From Deltaproteobacteria bacterium (GTDB lineage Bacteria; Desulfobacterota; JAFDED01), in NCBI GenBank assembly GCA_019310535.1, contig JAFDED010000008.1, forward strand, positions 1-64,000: 64,000 bases of DNA, written 5' to 3'. Each line of letters begins with the position of its first letter. Position 1 is the first letter of the stretch. The notes beneath the pieces are model-generated. The model had not been told where the DNA came from. It searched no databases and saw only the letters and a program-made list of their open reading frames with translations. The position numbers and the translations under genes are program-made. Below are positions 17,399-25,433 of this stretch, piece by piece.

Positions 17399-19318
17399 CT
17401 ACCGCCCCCGGCTTTTTATGCTCCGAACACAGCGGAATCCCACTTTCTCGAATGCCTCCCAGGGATAACGTGGAATGGCCGCAGCGAAGAACGACTCTTG
17501 TCCTTCACCATTGGAAAGTCCCCCCATGATACCGTATTCCGATTCTTTTTTTCCCCCGGATGAGGTCTTCGGGGTTCGGATCCCCCATTCACTCACATTC
17601 CCATCCATCCCTCTGATCCCTAATGCGTTGGGCTGAAACAGTGCTACCGTGGCAGGGGTTTTTACGGACGCCGCAGGGCCTGAAGAGGAGGAATGCATCT
17701 GGGTGTGCATATTCATATCGATTGATTCATCACCACCACCGGGCGGCACCCCCTGTTCCCATCCATCCGCTTTCAACGCGTGGAGCCACTCAACCTCGGT
17801 GGGAAGCCGCCTGCCATAAAATCTGGCGTAGGCTGCGGCACCGTATCCTGTGACCCGAACAACGGGGTGTGCGGCAAGGGCCGGATCCTTGATGAAAAAC
17901 TTTCCATCCTGCAAAACAATCGGCTCGTATCCCTCCATCACCTCTCCAAGCAGCAGCCAGATCTCTCCGTCCCCTTGAACCACGCCTTTTTCCACGCGGA
18001 CCCTCGGGAGGACCTTGTTCAAGAACTCCACATACTGGTGATTTGTCACCTCGGTCTCATCCATGTAAAAAGAATTCACCTGCACCGATTTCCCGGCCTG
18101 AGTGCCGAAGCTTTTCGGAAGAATGACCGTTCCTCCGGGCACCAGATGCAGGGTGGCGCCGTCTTTTCCGCTCACAATTGGTACGGGTGAGGCTTCAGGG
18201 CCGTTGATCTCGGCCTGCTGGGAGGGCAGGCCGTGAACGGAACGGGAAATGGAGGGCTGCCGGAGACCTATGGATGCAGGGAGCTTTTCCCGCTGCGACA
18301 GAATGACGAACCCGATGATTACCGCGACCGCAAGCCCCATGGCGCCCATAATCAGCCTATTCCTCCGAAGCTTGAGGCCTTTTGTGTAGGGTTCCCGGAA
18401 TCGCTGCACCGATTTCGAAACTTCGCGGCCTCCGGTTTCCTCAAGGAGATCCACTATGGCCTGCCGGAATATCTCAATGGAGGGGAACCTCTGTTTTCTG
18501 TCCTCGGCTGTGGCCTGCTGAACAATGATATCCAGCCGCTTGAGGAACGGGGTGTCGGGATTCGGAAGGTGCGCGCTCTTGAATGGAAAGCTGGTATCCT
18601 TGTCCATCTTTCCGGATACAGCCTCGTAAAGAATCTTCCCCAGAGAGTAAATATCCCCCCGAAAATCGGTCTCCCCCATCTCCACGAACTGTTCCGGCGC
18701 CATGTACTGAATGGTGCCTATCATGTGGTGGCTCCGGGTGAGATGTTGCCACCTGGGGCCTCCGACAAGCCCGAAATCGGTGATCTTGGGGGTAAAGTCG
18801 TCAAGGAGCACATTCTCCGGCTTGAGGTCCCGGTGCACAATCCCCAGGGCGTGGATAGTCTCCACCCCCTCCAGAACGGGCAGGAAATATCTCTGAATCC
18901 AGCGCCGAAGCCCCTCTTCACTCTCACGCAATCCCTCCGGCGGCATGGTGGATCGAAGGGTAGGCCCCGGAATATACTCCATCACAATATAATCTATGGG
19001 CACTTCTTCGCTGCCGCTCCGGACGACCGCTCGATCCTGATCGTAAACCTGAAGCACATTCTGGTCACGCACTTGAGCCATCGCCACGACCTCGCGCCGG
19101 AATCTATCCATTTCAACCTGGATTTCCTCCTCATCTCCGTCGAAAGCGGCAAGGAACTCTTTGGATATAATCTTGACAGCCACTTCCCTGTCCAGGTTAA
19201 GCTGTCTGGCGCGGTAAACCTCACCTTTACCCCCTGTGGCTATATGCTCCAGGATCTCCCATTTGCCGTTGAGGACAATCCCTCTGTTCAGAAGAGGCTG
19301 TCTGGATTTAGGGTTCAC
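17399..19318 (-). CDS. Membrane Ser/Thr protein kinase fused to an FGE-sulfatase domain
   Basis: 639 residues. The cytoplasmic kinase domain spans about residues 17-290: ATP loop IATGGKGEVYRAR, lysine in EVAVKIISK, catalytic loop HRDLKPENVLLDD, DFG (ITDFGLVGG) and GTIQYMAPEQF of the activation segment. A transmembrane helix follows (LIMGAMGLAVAVIIGFVIL, about 322-340). The C-terminal half is a formylglycine-generating-enzyme/SUMF1-like domain: FYMDETEVTNHQYVEFLNKV, RRLPTEVEWLHALKADGWE, IRGMDGNVSEWG. In bacterial kinases this exported domain is usually a ligand-binding or sensory module rather than an active FGE; I do not see the paired catalytic cysteines of true FGE. Probably senses something outside the membrane and signals by phosphorylation. 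Targets are unknown. Confidence 0.92.
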   Translation of the reverse strand: MNPKSRQPLLNRGIVLNGKWEILEHIATGGKGEVYRARQLNLDREVAVKIISKEFLAAFDGDEEEIQVEMDRFRREVVAMAQVRDQNVLQVYDQDRAVVRSGSEEVPIDYIVMEYIPGPTLRSTMPPEGLRESEEGLRRWIQRYFLPVLEGVETIHALGIVHRDLKPENVLLDDFTPKITDFGLVGGPRWQHLTRSHHMIGTIQYMAPEQFVEMGETDFRGDIYSLGKILYEAVSGKMDKDTSFPFKSAHLPNPDTPFLKRLDIIVQQATAEDRKQRFPSIEIFRQAIVDLLEETGGREVSKSVQRFREPYTKGLKLRRNRLIMGAMGLAVAVIIGFVILSQREKLPASIGLRQPSISRSVHGLPSQQAEINGPEASPVPIVSGKDGATLHLVPGGTVILPKSFGTQAGKSVQVNSFYMDETEVTNHQYVEFLNKVLPRVRVEKGVVQGDGEIWLLLGEVMEGYEPIVLQDGKFFIKDPALAAHPVVRVTGYGAAAYARFYGRRLPTEVEWLHALKADGWEQGVPPGGGDESIDMNMHTQMHSSSSGPAASVKTPATVALFQPNALGIRGMDGNVSEWGIRTPKTSSGGKKESEYGIMGGLSNGEGQESFFAAAIPRYPWEAFEKVGFRCVRSIKSRGR

Positions 19319-19686
19319 GAAAAATATCCCTCCCTCTGACTGCTGACTTATATTCTTATAAACACATGATACGTGATTTTGTCTAACGAGACAAGCAAAC
19401 CGTCAGTTCAAGCCATATAGTGCCCTTCGTCTCGACACCATGTCATGCGGGCCATCCGCAGCACGCATATCCTTGAAATCATTCTCTTGACTTTTATGGA
19501 CGAGCAAATTACTGTCAACAAAGTTCATTTGTGATTTCGTCATTACTTCACCGTGCTGGAAGAATACGGGGGTGTCGTTATTTTCATGGACATCCAACGC
19601 GTATCCGGATGTATGGATCGGTGGGAGTGGGCGAAATGAGTGGATTGTTAATTGCTGAGCGCTAAAGCACTGGAGGTAGATTTGCC
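19319..19686. other. Intergenic region between divergent genes
   Basis: Lies between the start of the kinase gene (minus) and the aldolase gene (plus), so it should hold two promoters, but no convincing -35/-10 pair is visible to me. No gene or repeat seen. Confidence 0.4.
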
Positions 19687-20499
19687 ATGATTATGGAGCA
19701 CACGATCAGGATCAACGCCATGGAGGGCAACGCCATCAAGAAGCGCATGCAGGAGGGCAGGCCGGTGTTCGGAAGCTGGCTCGCCATACCTCATGCCATG
19801 ACTGTGGAGATCATGGCCGGCGCGGGCTATGACTGGCTGATAGTGGACTTTGAGCATGCTCCCCTCGATATTCAGAACGGCCTGGCCATGATCCAGGCCA
19901 TGCGGTACAGCCCGGCATCTCCGGTGGCAAGGGTCCCGCTGATCGATATGGCCTGGGTTAAACGGGTCCTTGACATCGGGTTCATGAGCGTGATGGTGCC
20001 GCTGATACGAACAAGAGAAGATACCGAGTACGCCGTGAGTCTGGCCAAGTATCCGCCCGAGGGGATCAGGGGCGCCGCGGCCTCACATAGGGCGTCGGGA
20101 TACGGCGCTTACACCAAAGACTATCTGGCGCGCGCCAACAAGGAGATAATGGTAATAATTCAGATCGAGAACACGGAGAGCGTTGCCAATGTGAAGGATA
20201 TAGTGTCCGTGCCCGGAGTAGATTGCCTTTTTATAGGCCCCATGGACCTGTCGGTGGACTTGGGAGTCGCGGGGGACTTTCAGCACCCCAGAGTGCTGGA
20301 AGCCTTCCGGAAGGTGGAGGAGGCGGCAAAAGAGGCGGGCATTCCCCTGGGCACCCTGGTCGGCACTCCGGAAGATGCCCGGAAAAAGGTTGATGAAGGG
20401 TATCTGTTTCTCGGCATATCCAGCGACGTCCGCCACCTGGCCGCCGGCGCGCGCGGGCACGGGGAGAAGATAGCGCGTATTCGGGAGAGCAGATCGTAA
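19687..20499 (+). CDS. HpcH/HpaI-family aldolase
   Basis: A 270-residue class II pyruvate aldolase of the HpcH/HpaI family; known members reversibly split 4-hydroxy-2-oxo acids into pyruvate and an aldehyde using a divalent metal. Family landmarks: GSWLAIPHAMTVEIMAGAGY, DFEHAPLDIQN, VARVPLIDMAWVKRVLDIGF, the metal-site glutamate in IIQIENTESVANV and aspartate in FIGPMDLSVDLG. GGAGGT lies 9 bases before the ATG. A stand-alone Lrp/AsnC ligand domain and sfsA follow closely on the same strand, suggesting one transcript. The natural substrate cannot be told from sequence. Confidence 0.92.
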   Translation: MIMEHTIRINAMEGNAIKKRMQEGRPVFGSWLAIPHAMTVEIMAGAGYDWLIVDFEHAPLDIQNGLAMIQAMRYSPASPVARVPLIDMAWVKRVLDIGFMSVMVPLIRTREDTEYAVSLAKYPPEGIRGAAASHRASGYGAYTKDYLARANKEIMVIIQIENTESVANVKDIVSVPGVDCLFIGPMDLSVDLGVAGDFQHPRVLEAFRKVEEAAKEAGIPLGTLVGTPEDARKKVDEGYLFLGISSDVRHLAAGARGHGEKIARIRESRS

Positions 20500-20590
20500 G
20501 CCGCGCGGCCCTATCATCGCCTGATTCTTGCCTCGTGAGCGCCCGCATTCGGGTGCATAAAAAACAACCTCGAAACCGGGAGGTGCCCCG

Positions 20591-20887
20591 ATGGTAACCG
20601 CCATAGTGTTGATACACGCCGATAGAAAGATGATCAATGAGACCGCTGAGGAGTTGGTCAAGACGGAAGGGATCTCGGAGGTTTATTCCGTCGCCGGGCA
20701 GTGGGACCTGGTGGCCGTCGTTCGTGCGAAAGACAACGAGCTTCTCGCCGATATCATCACCAATCATATGCTGCGGCTGCCCGGGATTCTCAAGACCGAA
20801 ACGCTGATTGCGTTTCGAGCCTTATCGCGGTATGACCTCGAGCGGCTGTTCAGCATCGGGTTTGAGCACCGGGAATCCATTGACTGA
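20591..20887 (+). CDS. Stand-alone Lrp/AsnC ligand-binding (RAM) domain protein
   Basis: 98 residues that match only the effector domain of Lrp/AsnC regulators: VTAIVLIHADRKMINETAEE, EGISEVYSVAGQWDLVAVV, LADIITNHMLRLPGILKTET. There is no helix-turn-helix. Such stand-alone RAM-domain proteins assemble as beta-sheet dimers and higher oligomers that bind small molecules such as amino acids; their partners are mostly unknown. GGGAGGTG precedes the ATG. It is 91 bp after the aldolase gene and its last codons abut the possible TTG start of sfsA, so the three genes are likely co-expressed. Confidence 0.88.
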   Translation: MVTAIVLIHADRKMINETAEELVKTEGISEVYSVAGQWDLVAVVRAKDNELLADIITNHMLRLPGILKTETLIAFRALSRYDLERLFSIGFEHRESID

Positions 20888-20915
20888 ACCTCCAATAAAC
20901 CCGCAACCTGCAGCG

Positions 20916-21602
20916 ATGAAGATAGCTCCCAGACTGATCCCCGGCAGGTTCATCAGGCGGGATAACCGGTTCCTTGCAGCGGTGGAAGTGGAAGAAAGGC
21001 TGAGCTGGGCTCATGTGCGCAGTTCGGCCCGCATGGACGAGTTGCTGGTGCCGGGCAGGCATATTTTTCTGTCTCCTTCAGGTGCGCCCGGCCGCAAAAC
21101 TGATTATACCCTTGCGCTGGTTCAGTTCGGGGATATCCTGGTATCGGTGGACGCGACCCTTCCCAACCGTCTGATCCACGAGGCCCTGCTACACGGGGGA
21201 CTGGAGCCTTTTTCGGGCTATGGCTCCATCCGGCGAGAAGCGGTGCACGGGCGAAGCCGGTTCGACTTCCGCCTGCAGAACACGGAAGACTGCCTCCTGG
21301 AGGTGAAGTCAGTGACGCTGGTACGGGAGGGCGTGGCTATGTTTCCCGACGCGCCCTCCCTGCGCGGGCGCAAGCACGTGAAAGAACTGGCCGCCGCCCT
21401 GAAAGCGGGGTTCCGCTGTGCCGTCGTCTTCGTGATCCAGCGGTATGATGGAAAATATTTCGCCCCTAACGATGCCGCAGATCCCGGCTTCGGCGCGGCG
21501 CTTCGCCAGGCCGCGGCCGCGGGGGTGGAGATTTACGCCCTGGCTTGCGCCATCGGGGATAACCACATACGGATGGATCGGTGGATGTCGGTAAAGCTTT
21601 GA
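20916..21602 (+). CDS. sfsA: SfsA-family nuclease/sugar fermentation stimulation protein
   Basis: 228 residues from the ATG at 20916. SfsA was first described as a maltose-gene stimulator in E. coli; the fold combines an OB domain with a PD-(D/E)XK nuclease core. Visible here: PGRFIRRDNRFLAAVEVE (OB part), SRFDFRL with the catalytic Asp, and LLEVKSVTLVREG with the E-x-K motif, then PDAPSLRGRKHVKEL, the family's most conserved block. No clear ribosome binding site precedes 20916; a TTG at 20880, overlapping the end of the RAM gene, would add 12 residues and could be the true start. The TPP riboswitch promoter lies immediately downstream. Confidence 0.93.
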   Translation: MKIAPRLIPGRFIRRDNRFLAAVEVEERLSWAHVRSSARMDELLVPGRHIFLSPSGAPGRKTDYTLALVQFGDILVSVDATLPNRLIHEALLHGGLEPFSGYGSIRREAVHGRSRFDFRLQNTEDCLLEVKSVTLVREGVAMFPDAPSLRGRKHVKELAAALKAGFRCAVVFVIQRYDGKYFAPNDAADPGFGAALRQAAAAGVEIYALACAIGDNHIRMDRWMSVKL

Positions 21603-21622
21603 TTCGAGCGGCAGAAATTTTC

Positions 21623-21652
21623 TTGACAAGCATTCAGTCAGCATGATACATT
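21623..21652 (+). promoter_or_regulatory. Candidate promoter of the thiamine operon
   Basis: TTGACA (21623-21628), 18-base spacer, TACATT (21647-21652). It sits about 25 bases before the 5' edge of the TPP riboswitch, just where its promoter should be. Confidence 0.6.
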
Positions 21653-21675
21653 ATTTTCAGTTCCTTGAAAAATCG

Positions 21676-21757
21676 GGCAGCTAGGGGAGGTTTACTGAGA
21701 GTCCTCGAGACGACCCTTAGAACCTGATCCGGGTAATACCGGCGTAGGGAAGCGGCC
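21676..21757 (+). promoter_or_regulatory. TPP riboswitch (THI element)
   Basis: The conserved sequence blocks are present in order: GGGGAGG, ACTGAGA, ACCCTTAGAACCTGATC, GGGTAATACC, GGCGTAGGGAAG. These form the pyrimidine-sensing (CUGAGA) and pyrophosphate-sensing helices of the thiamin pyrophosphate aptamer. It is followed within 75 bases by an intrinsic terminator, so control is probably by transcription termination when TPP is abundant. It regulates the thiamine pyrophosphokinase gene and the genes behind it. Confidence 0.96.
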
Positions 21758-21829
21758 TTCTATCCATTTAGATTTTAATACCAGGTATGTTTAAGCCCTT
21801 GAGAGGGCATTTTAATTCATCAAACCATG

Positions 21830-21861
21830 GCCGAATTCCAGCACCGGAATTCGGCTTTTTT
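21830..21861 (+). terminator. Riboswitch expression-platform terminator
   Basis: GCCGAATTCC (21830-21839) pairs perfectly with GGAATTCGGC (21846-21855) across the loop AGCACC, followed by six T. A weaker hairpin, GCCCT/AGGGC near 21794-21808, lies between aptamer and terminator and could take part in the switch. The kinase ATG is only 29 bases past the T tract. Confidence 0.88.
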
Positions 21862-21889
21862 ATTGTTGCTGCTGCAATGAGTACTGGAT

Positions 21890-22534
21890 ATGGGACGCGT
21901 GGTTATCATTGCCAACGGGACCATCAGGAATGATGAGTTTCACAGGAACCTGATCCGGTCGGACGATTACCTCATCTGTGTTGACGGCGGCATCCGACAT
22001 GCCGCGCGGCTGGGGCTGCGTCCGCAGCTTCTTATTGGTGATCTGGACTCGCTGGATGATGATCTGCGGGCATGGCTGGTCGGCGGGCAGACTCGATGCG
22101 AAACCCATCCCGCGGAGAAGGACTTTACCGATGCCCACCTGGCCGTTGATAAAGCCCTGCGGATGAGACCGGACGAGATTCTTCTGCTCGGATGCCTCGG
22201 CGGTCGATTGGATCACACGCTGGCCAACCTGAGCCTGCTGCTGCAGTGCCATCGAGCGGGTGTCCCCGCACGACTGGTGGATGAGTTGAACGAGGTGACC
22301 CTCATTTCAGGAGAAACCATCAGGCTTCAAGGGCGACCCGGAGAGCGCATCTCTCTGCTGCCCCTGTCAGATCATGTGTCGGGCATCACAATCCGCGGGA
22401 CAAAATACCAACTGGATAACGGTGCCCTGGAGCGGGGAGAATCGCGCGGTGTGAGCAACGAATTCGTCGGGCCAGAGGCTACCATCAGCGTCAGCCGCGG
22501 TTATCTTCTGGTGATCAAAAGCCGGGGCGCGTGA
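21890..22534 (+). CDS. thiN: Thiamine pyrophosphokinase
   Basis: Converts thiamine and ATP directly into thiamine pyrophosphate. 214 residues, the normal length. Diagnostic blocks: LICVDGGIRHAARLG, LLIGDLDSLDDD, EKDFTDAHLAVDKAL (metal and pyrophosphate binding), GCLGGRLDHTLANLSLLL, and C-terminal GVSNEFVG of the thiamine-binding domain. It is the first gene after the TPP riboswitch, so it should be repressed when TPP is plentiful. An NRAMP-like transporter gene follows after 27 bp. The symbol follows the Bacillus usage of thiN for this kinase and should not be confused with the ThiN synthase domain fused to ThiD further on. Confidence 0.95.
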   Translation: MGRVVIIANGTIRNDEFHRNLIRSDDYLICVDGGIRHAARLGLRPQLLIGDLDSLDDDLRAWLVGGQTRCETHPAEKDFTDAHLAVDKALRMRPDEILLLGCLGGRLDHTLANLSLLLQCHRAGVPARLVDELNEVTLISGETIRLQGRPGERISLLPLSDHVSGITIRGTKYQLDNGALERGESRGVSNEFVGPEATISVSRGYLLVIKSRGA

Positions 22535-22561
22535 AAATCGGTCAACACGGAGAAACATGAA

Positions 22562-23812
22562 ATGGAAGCAGTAGTTCATGGTCGAAAGGTGAGCACCTTG
22601 GCGCAGTGGAAAGCGTACGCCTCCCAGACGGGACCGGCATGGGTAATCGGGGCGTTGGCTTGCGGTCCGGCGACCCTGGCCTCTGTGTCCAAGGCAGGGG
22701 CCGGCTTCGGATACGCCCTTGTGTGGGTCGTTGTCCTCAGCGCGCTCTTCGGCACCACGGCGCAGTACCTGGCCGCCAAAGTGGGCATCATCGGCCGTCA
22801 GGGGCTTATCTCCATGGTCCAAAAGGAGGTCGGCTCCATCTGGGCGTGGCTCCTGGTGGCGGACGGTGTGGCGGTGACCTGGATCGCCGCCGTCATCATT
22901 ATGAAGGCCTTGGCAGGGGTGACATCCATCCTGATAGGTGTGGACGCCCGGATAATGGGCATTTTCTATGCCGTGCTCATACCCTCCCTCCTCATCATCG
23001 GAGGATACAAGCGGATCGAACTGGCCTGTAAAGCCCTCGTGGGCTTTGTGGTTCTCTGTTTCATCGCCAACCTGGCAATTGTGCGTCCGGATGTTGTGGA
23101 ACTCCTTAAAGGGCTCATCCCCACTCTGCCGGGAGGATATCGTTCGGCGCTTTTCGCCGCAGGGATAATGGGTGGAGCGGTTCACATCACCATCATCTGC
23201 CTCCACACATACACCGTTAACGCCCGGGGCTGGAATCCCGGTGATTTGCGGTTAGCCCGCTTCGACACGATCCTGTCCATGTTCGTGGCCTTCGGCATAT
23301 ACAGCATGGCCATCTTCCTCTCCACCGCCGCCGGACTTCACCCTCACGGAGTGGCGGCCAACACGCCCATTGAGGTGGCCATGAGCTTGAACCGCCTCCT
23401 GGGGAGCCATGCTATGTGGGTTTTTCTGCTGGGCCTCTGGGGAGCCGCCTTCTCGACTCTGGGGCCGGTTATTCTCAGCATTGGCTATATGGTTGCCGAC
23501 AAGGCGGGCTGGGGACTTGAAATAAAGGATCGACGTGTCGCCTCTGTGCTGGCGTTGGCGTCCCTGGGGGCTGTTATGGGGCCATTCCTCAAGGGAGCCT
23601 TCATGCACCTGCTGGTGGTGGCCATGGCCCTGGGGTTGACGGGGAGCCTGCTGGCCCTTACGATTGTTCTCTACATGTTGAACAGCCGAAAGATTAGCGG
23701 GGAGTTGCGGAACGGCATTTGGGAGAATATACTGGGCTTTCTCACCCTTTCCGTGTCCACGGTCCTGGTGGTACAATGGGTCGTCCGGAACATCATCGCA
23801 CGCTTTGTATGA
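22562..23812 (+). CDS. NRAMP-like membrane transporter lacking the metal-site residues
   Basis: A 416-residue polytopic membrane protein with about 11 hydrophobic helices. The overall frame is that of NRAMP/SLC11: TM1 reads TGPAWVIGALACGPATLASV and then AGAGFGYALVW, which lines up with the DPGN helix of metal carriers, but DPGN is replaced by GPAT (residues 35-38). TM6 reads AAGIMGGAVHITIICLHT, where the canonical MPH is replaced by HIT (208-210). The residues that hold Mn2+/Fe2+ in NRAMP (Asp, Asn, Met) are therefore absent. Behind a TPP riboswitch and 27 bp after thiamine pyrophosphokinase, it is a candidate carrier for thiamine or a precursor (inference). GGAGA precedes the start. Confidence 0.85.
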   Translation: MEAVVHGRKVSTLAQWKAYASQTGPAWVIGALACGPATLASVSKAGAGFGYALVWVVVLSALFGTTAQYLAAKVGIIGRQGLISMVQKEVGSIWAWLLVADGVAVTWIAAVIIMKALAGVTSILIGVDARIMGIFYAVLIPSLLIIGGYKRIELACKALVGFVVLCFIANLAIVRPDVVELLKGLIPTLPGGYRSALFAAGIMGGAVHITIICLHTYTVNARGWNPGDLRLARFDTILSMFVAFGIYSMAIFLSTAAGLHPHGVAANTPIEVAMSLNRLLGSHAMWVFLLGLWGAAFSTLGPVILSIGYMVADKAGWGLEIKDRRVASVLALASLGAVMGPFLKGAFMHLLVVAMALGLTGSLLALTIVLYMLNSRKISGELRNGIWENILGFLTLSVSTVLVVQWVVRNIIARFV

Positions 23813-23936
23813 CTTTTATGACGTGCTGATCTCAACAACAGGCAACCTTTTTCACTTCGCAAGGGTGCCACCTGCGGACCCTGAGGATCGCCAGTGATGC
23901 CGACATGTATTATATGTGCAAGCACGGGCAAGCCTG

Positions 23937-24168
23937 TGGTTTTTCCCGGTGCAACCCGCGCCAGGGAACAATTAAACGAGCTATGTAGCGTCTCTTGCTG
24001 CTGCGCAGCCCAGACAATAAATTGTCTGGGCCATCCTTCATGGAACCTGAATGCCTTTAAGGTTTGGCCTGTATTGATCACAGCTTTTGGTCCAATGGTT
24101 AAGCAATAAGAATTTAATAAAAATTATACAATTAAAGTTTTATTTGCTGACCTAATAAGATAATCCTA
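23937..24168 (+). repeat. MITE-like repeat, copy D (right two thirds)
   Basis: Matches copies B and E from the GCCTGTGGTTTTTCCCGGTGC block to the right end AGATAATCCTA. The left terminal repeat and first hairpin are missing or diverged. The second hairpin reads CCCAGACAAT / ATTGTCTGGG, with compensating changes relative to CCCGGACAAT / ATTGTCCGGG. It lies inside the thiamine locus, between the NRAMP-like gene and the DUF2284 gene; 23813-23936 holds nothing recognisable. Confidence 0.8.
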
Positions 24169-24224
24169 TTAAGAAATGAAAAAATGCTCCGAGATTCCAC
24201 GGTCAAATCAGCAGGAGATACTTG

Positions 24225-24833
24225 ATGGAAGAGGATACCATTTACCGGAAACTAGAGGAACTGCACGATTACGCTCTTGAGATAGGGGCAACACGGGCCG
24301 AGATCGTCGAGGCCCGCGACCTGGTTGTCAGGGAGAGCGCCCGCGCCCGTTGCTATATACCCACTTGCAAGTGGTACGGCTCCAGCATCCATTGCCCGCC
24401 CCACAACCCGCTCACTCCCGAGATTACACGCCGCATTGTTTCCGAGTACAGGTACGGGCTGCTGTTCCAACTGGAGACAGACGTGGAGAACTTCGTGGGC
24501 GATGAATGGGTCAGGCGGCATATCCCTACGGAACTGCGCCACAAGGAGATGGTCTCGCAGATCTCCAGCCGGGCATTTCACTTGGGTTTTCCTCTGGCCA
24601 TGGGGTTTGCGGCGGGCGAGTGCTCGCTCTGCCTGCCCGCAAGGCCGTGCGCCGTGCTGGAAGGGAAACCGTGCGTCAACCCTCTCCGGGCGCATCCGGC
24701 TATGGAAGCCTGCGGGTTTGACGTGTTCGAGATCGCCCGGAAGGTCGGATGGAAACTTGTTCCCATCGGCCAGGCGTCCCGGGTGGAACACGTGCCATGC
24801 GCAAGCCTCATCGGGCTTGTTTTGGTGGCATAA
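24225..24833 (+). CDS. DUF2284 predicted metal-binding protein
   Basis: 202 residues from ATG 24225 (AGGAGA just upstream; a TTG one codon earlier is also open). The cysteine pattern of DUF2284 is clear: ARCYIPTCKWYGSSIHCPPH (about residues 43-62), AAGECSLCLPARPC and GKPCVNPLRAHPAMEACGFD near the C-terminal part, probably binding a metal or iron-sulfur centre. Proteins of this family occur widely in anaerobes and archaea; no biochemical function is established that I know of. Its stop is only 3 bp from the next ATG (P-loop protein), so the two are coupled, and the HMP/thiamine genes follow. Confidence 0.88.
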   Translation: MEEDTIYRKLEELHDYALEIGATRAEIVEARDLVVRESARARCYIPTCKWYGSSIHCPPHNPLTPEITRRIVSEYRYGLLFQLETDVENFVGDEWVRRHIPTELRHKEMVSQISSRAFHLGFPLAMGFAAGECSLCLPARPCAVLEGKPCVNPLRAHPAMEACGFDVFEIARKVGWKLVPIGQASRVEHVPCASLIGLVLVA

Positions 24834-24836
24834 GGA

Positions 24837-25369
24837 TGAAACTTCCTGCCGCTGAGGCACTTGTGGGCCGGAGGATTCTGATCGTCGGCGACGTGAATAC
24901 GGGCAAAACGCACGCTACGCTGGAGCTGGCAAGGGCTCTATTCAGCACTGGCTGGCGTGACATGGTTGTTCTGGACTTTGCGCCGGAAACAACCCGAGGT
25001 ATAGGCGGCAAAATGAGCCTTGACGGCTTCGAGAATGTCCAGTACCTCACGGCCCAAATCATCCCTCCCCGCCTCACGGGAAAGACCCGGGAAGAAGTGG
25101 AAGAGTATGCGCGCATCAACGCGCAACGGATCGAGGTCATTCTTGAGGCCGGGCTGGACAGGCCCCGCGAGGTTGCAGTGATCAACGATGTCTCCCTGTA
25201 CCTGCAAGGCGCGGAGGTGGAGACGCTCCTTGGCTGGCTCGACTATGCCCGGACAGTGGTAATCAACGGTTATTACGGCAAAAGTTTCGATGAGACTGAG
25301 TTTTCCATGCGAGAGCGCGCCAGGATGGAAGCATTGATGAAATGTTGCGACGAAATAATCCGTTTATAA
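24837..25369 (+). CDS. P-loop NTPase of unknown role
   Basis: 177 residues from the ATG at 24837. The Walker A motif is GDVNTGKT within ILIVGDVNTGKTHATLELAR (about residues 14-33). MVVLDFAPETTRG lies where a switch or Walker B strand is expected, and VAVINDVSLYLQG is a second acidic strand. The C-terminal part (YARTVVINGYYGKSFDE) resembles nucleotide-binding proteins of the MobB/cobalamin-type kinase group only loosely. A frame opening at 24749 would overlap the DUF2284 gene and is less likely. It is translationally coupled to DUF2284 and 64 bp ahead of thiD, so a link to thiamine or cofactor metabolism is possible but unproven. Confidence 0.75.
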
Positions 25370-25433
25370 GACCCAAAATGGTGGTATTTGTGATCACATG
25401 TCCCATCAACCGGTGCAATGAGGAGTTTTTGTT

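Noticed and set aside
18233-19339. 368-codon open frame on the plus strand
   Set aside because: It is the antisense of the kinase gene; composition and lack of motifs mark it as a shadow.
22367-23206. 279-codon minus-strand frame
   Set aside because: Antisense of thiN and the NRAMP-like gene, rich in His/Asp/Gly from reverse reading of membrane codons.
22562-23812. Ordinary Mn/Fe NRAMP transporter
   Set aside because: The metal-binding DPGN and MPH motifs are replaced by GPAT and HIT, and the context is thiamine, not metals.
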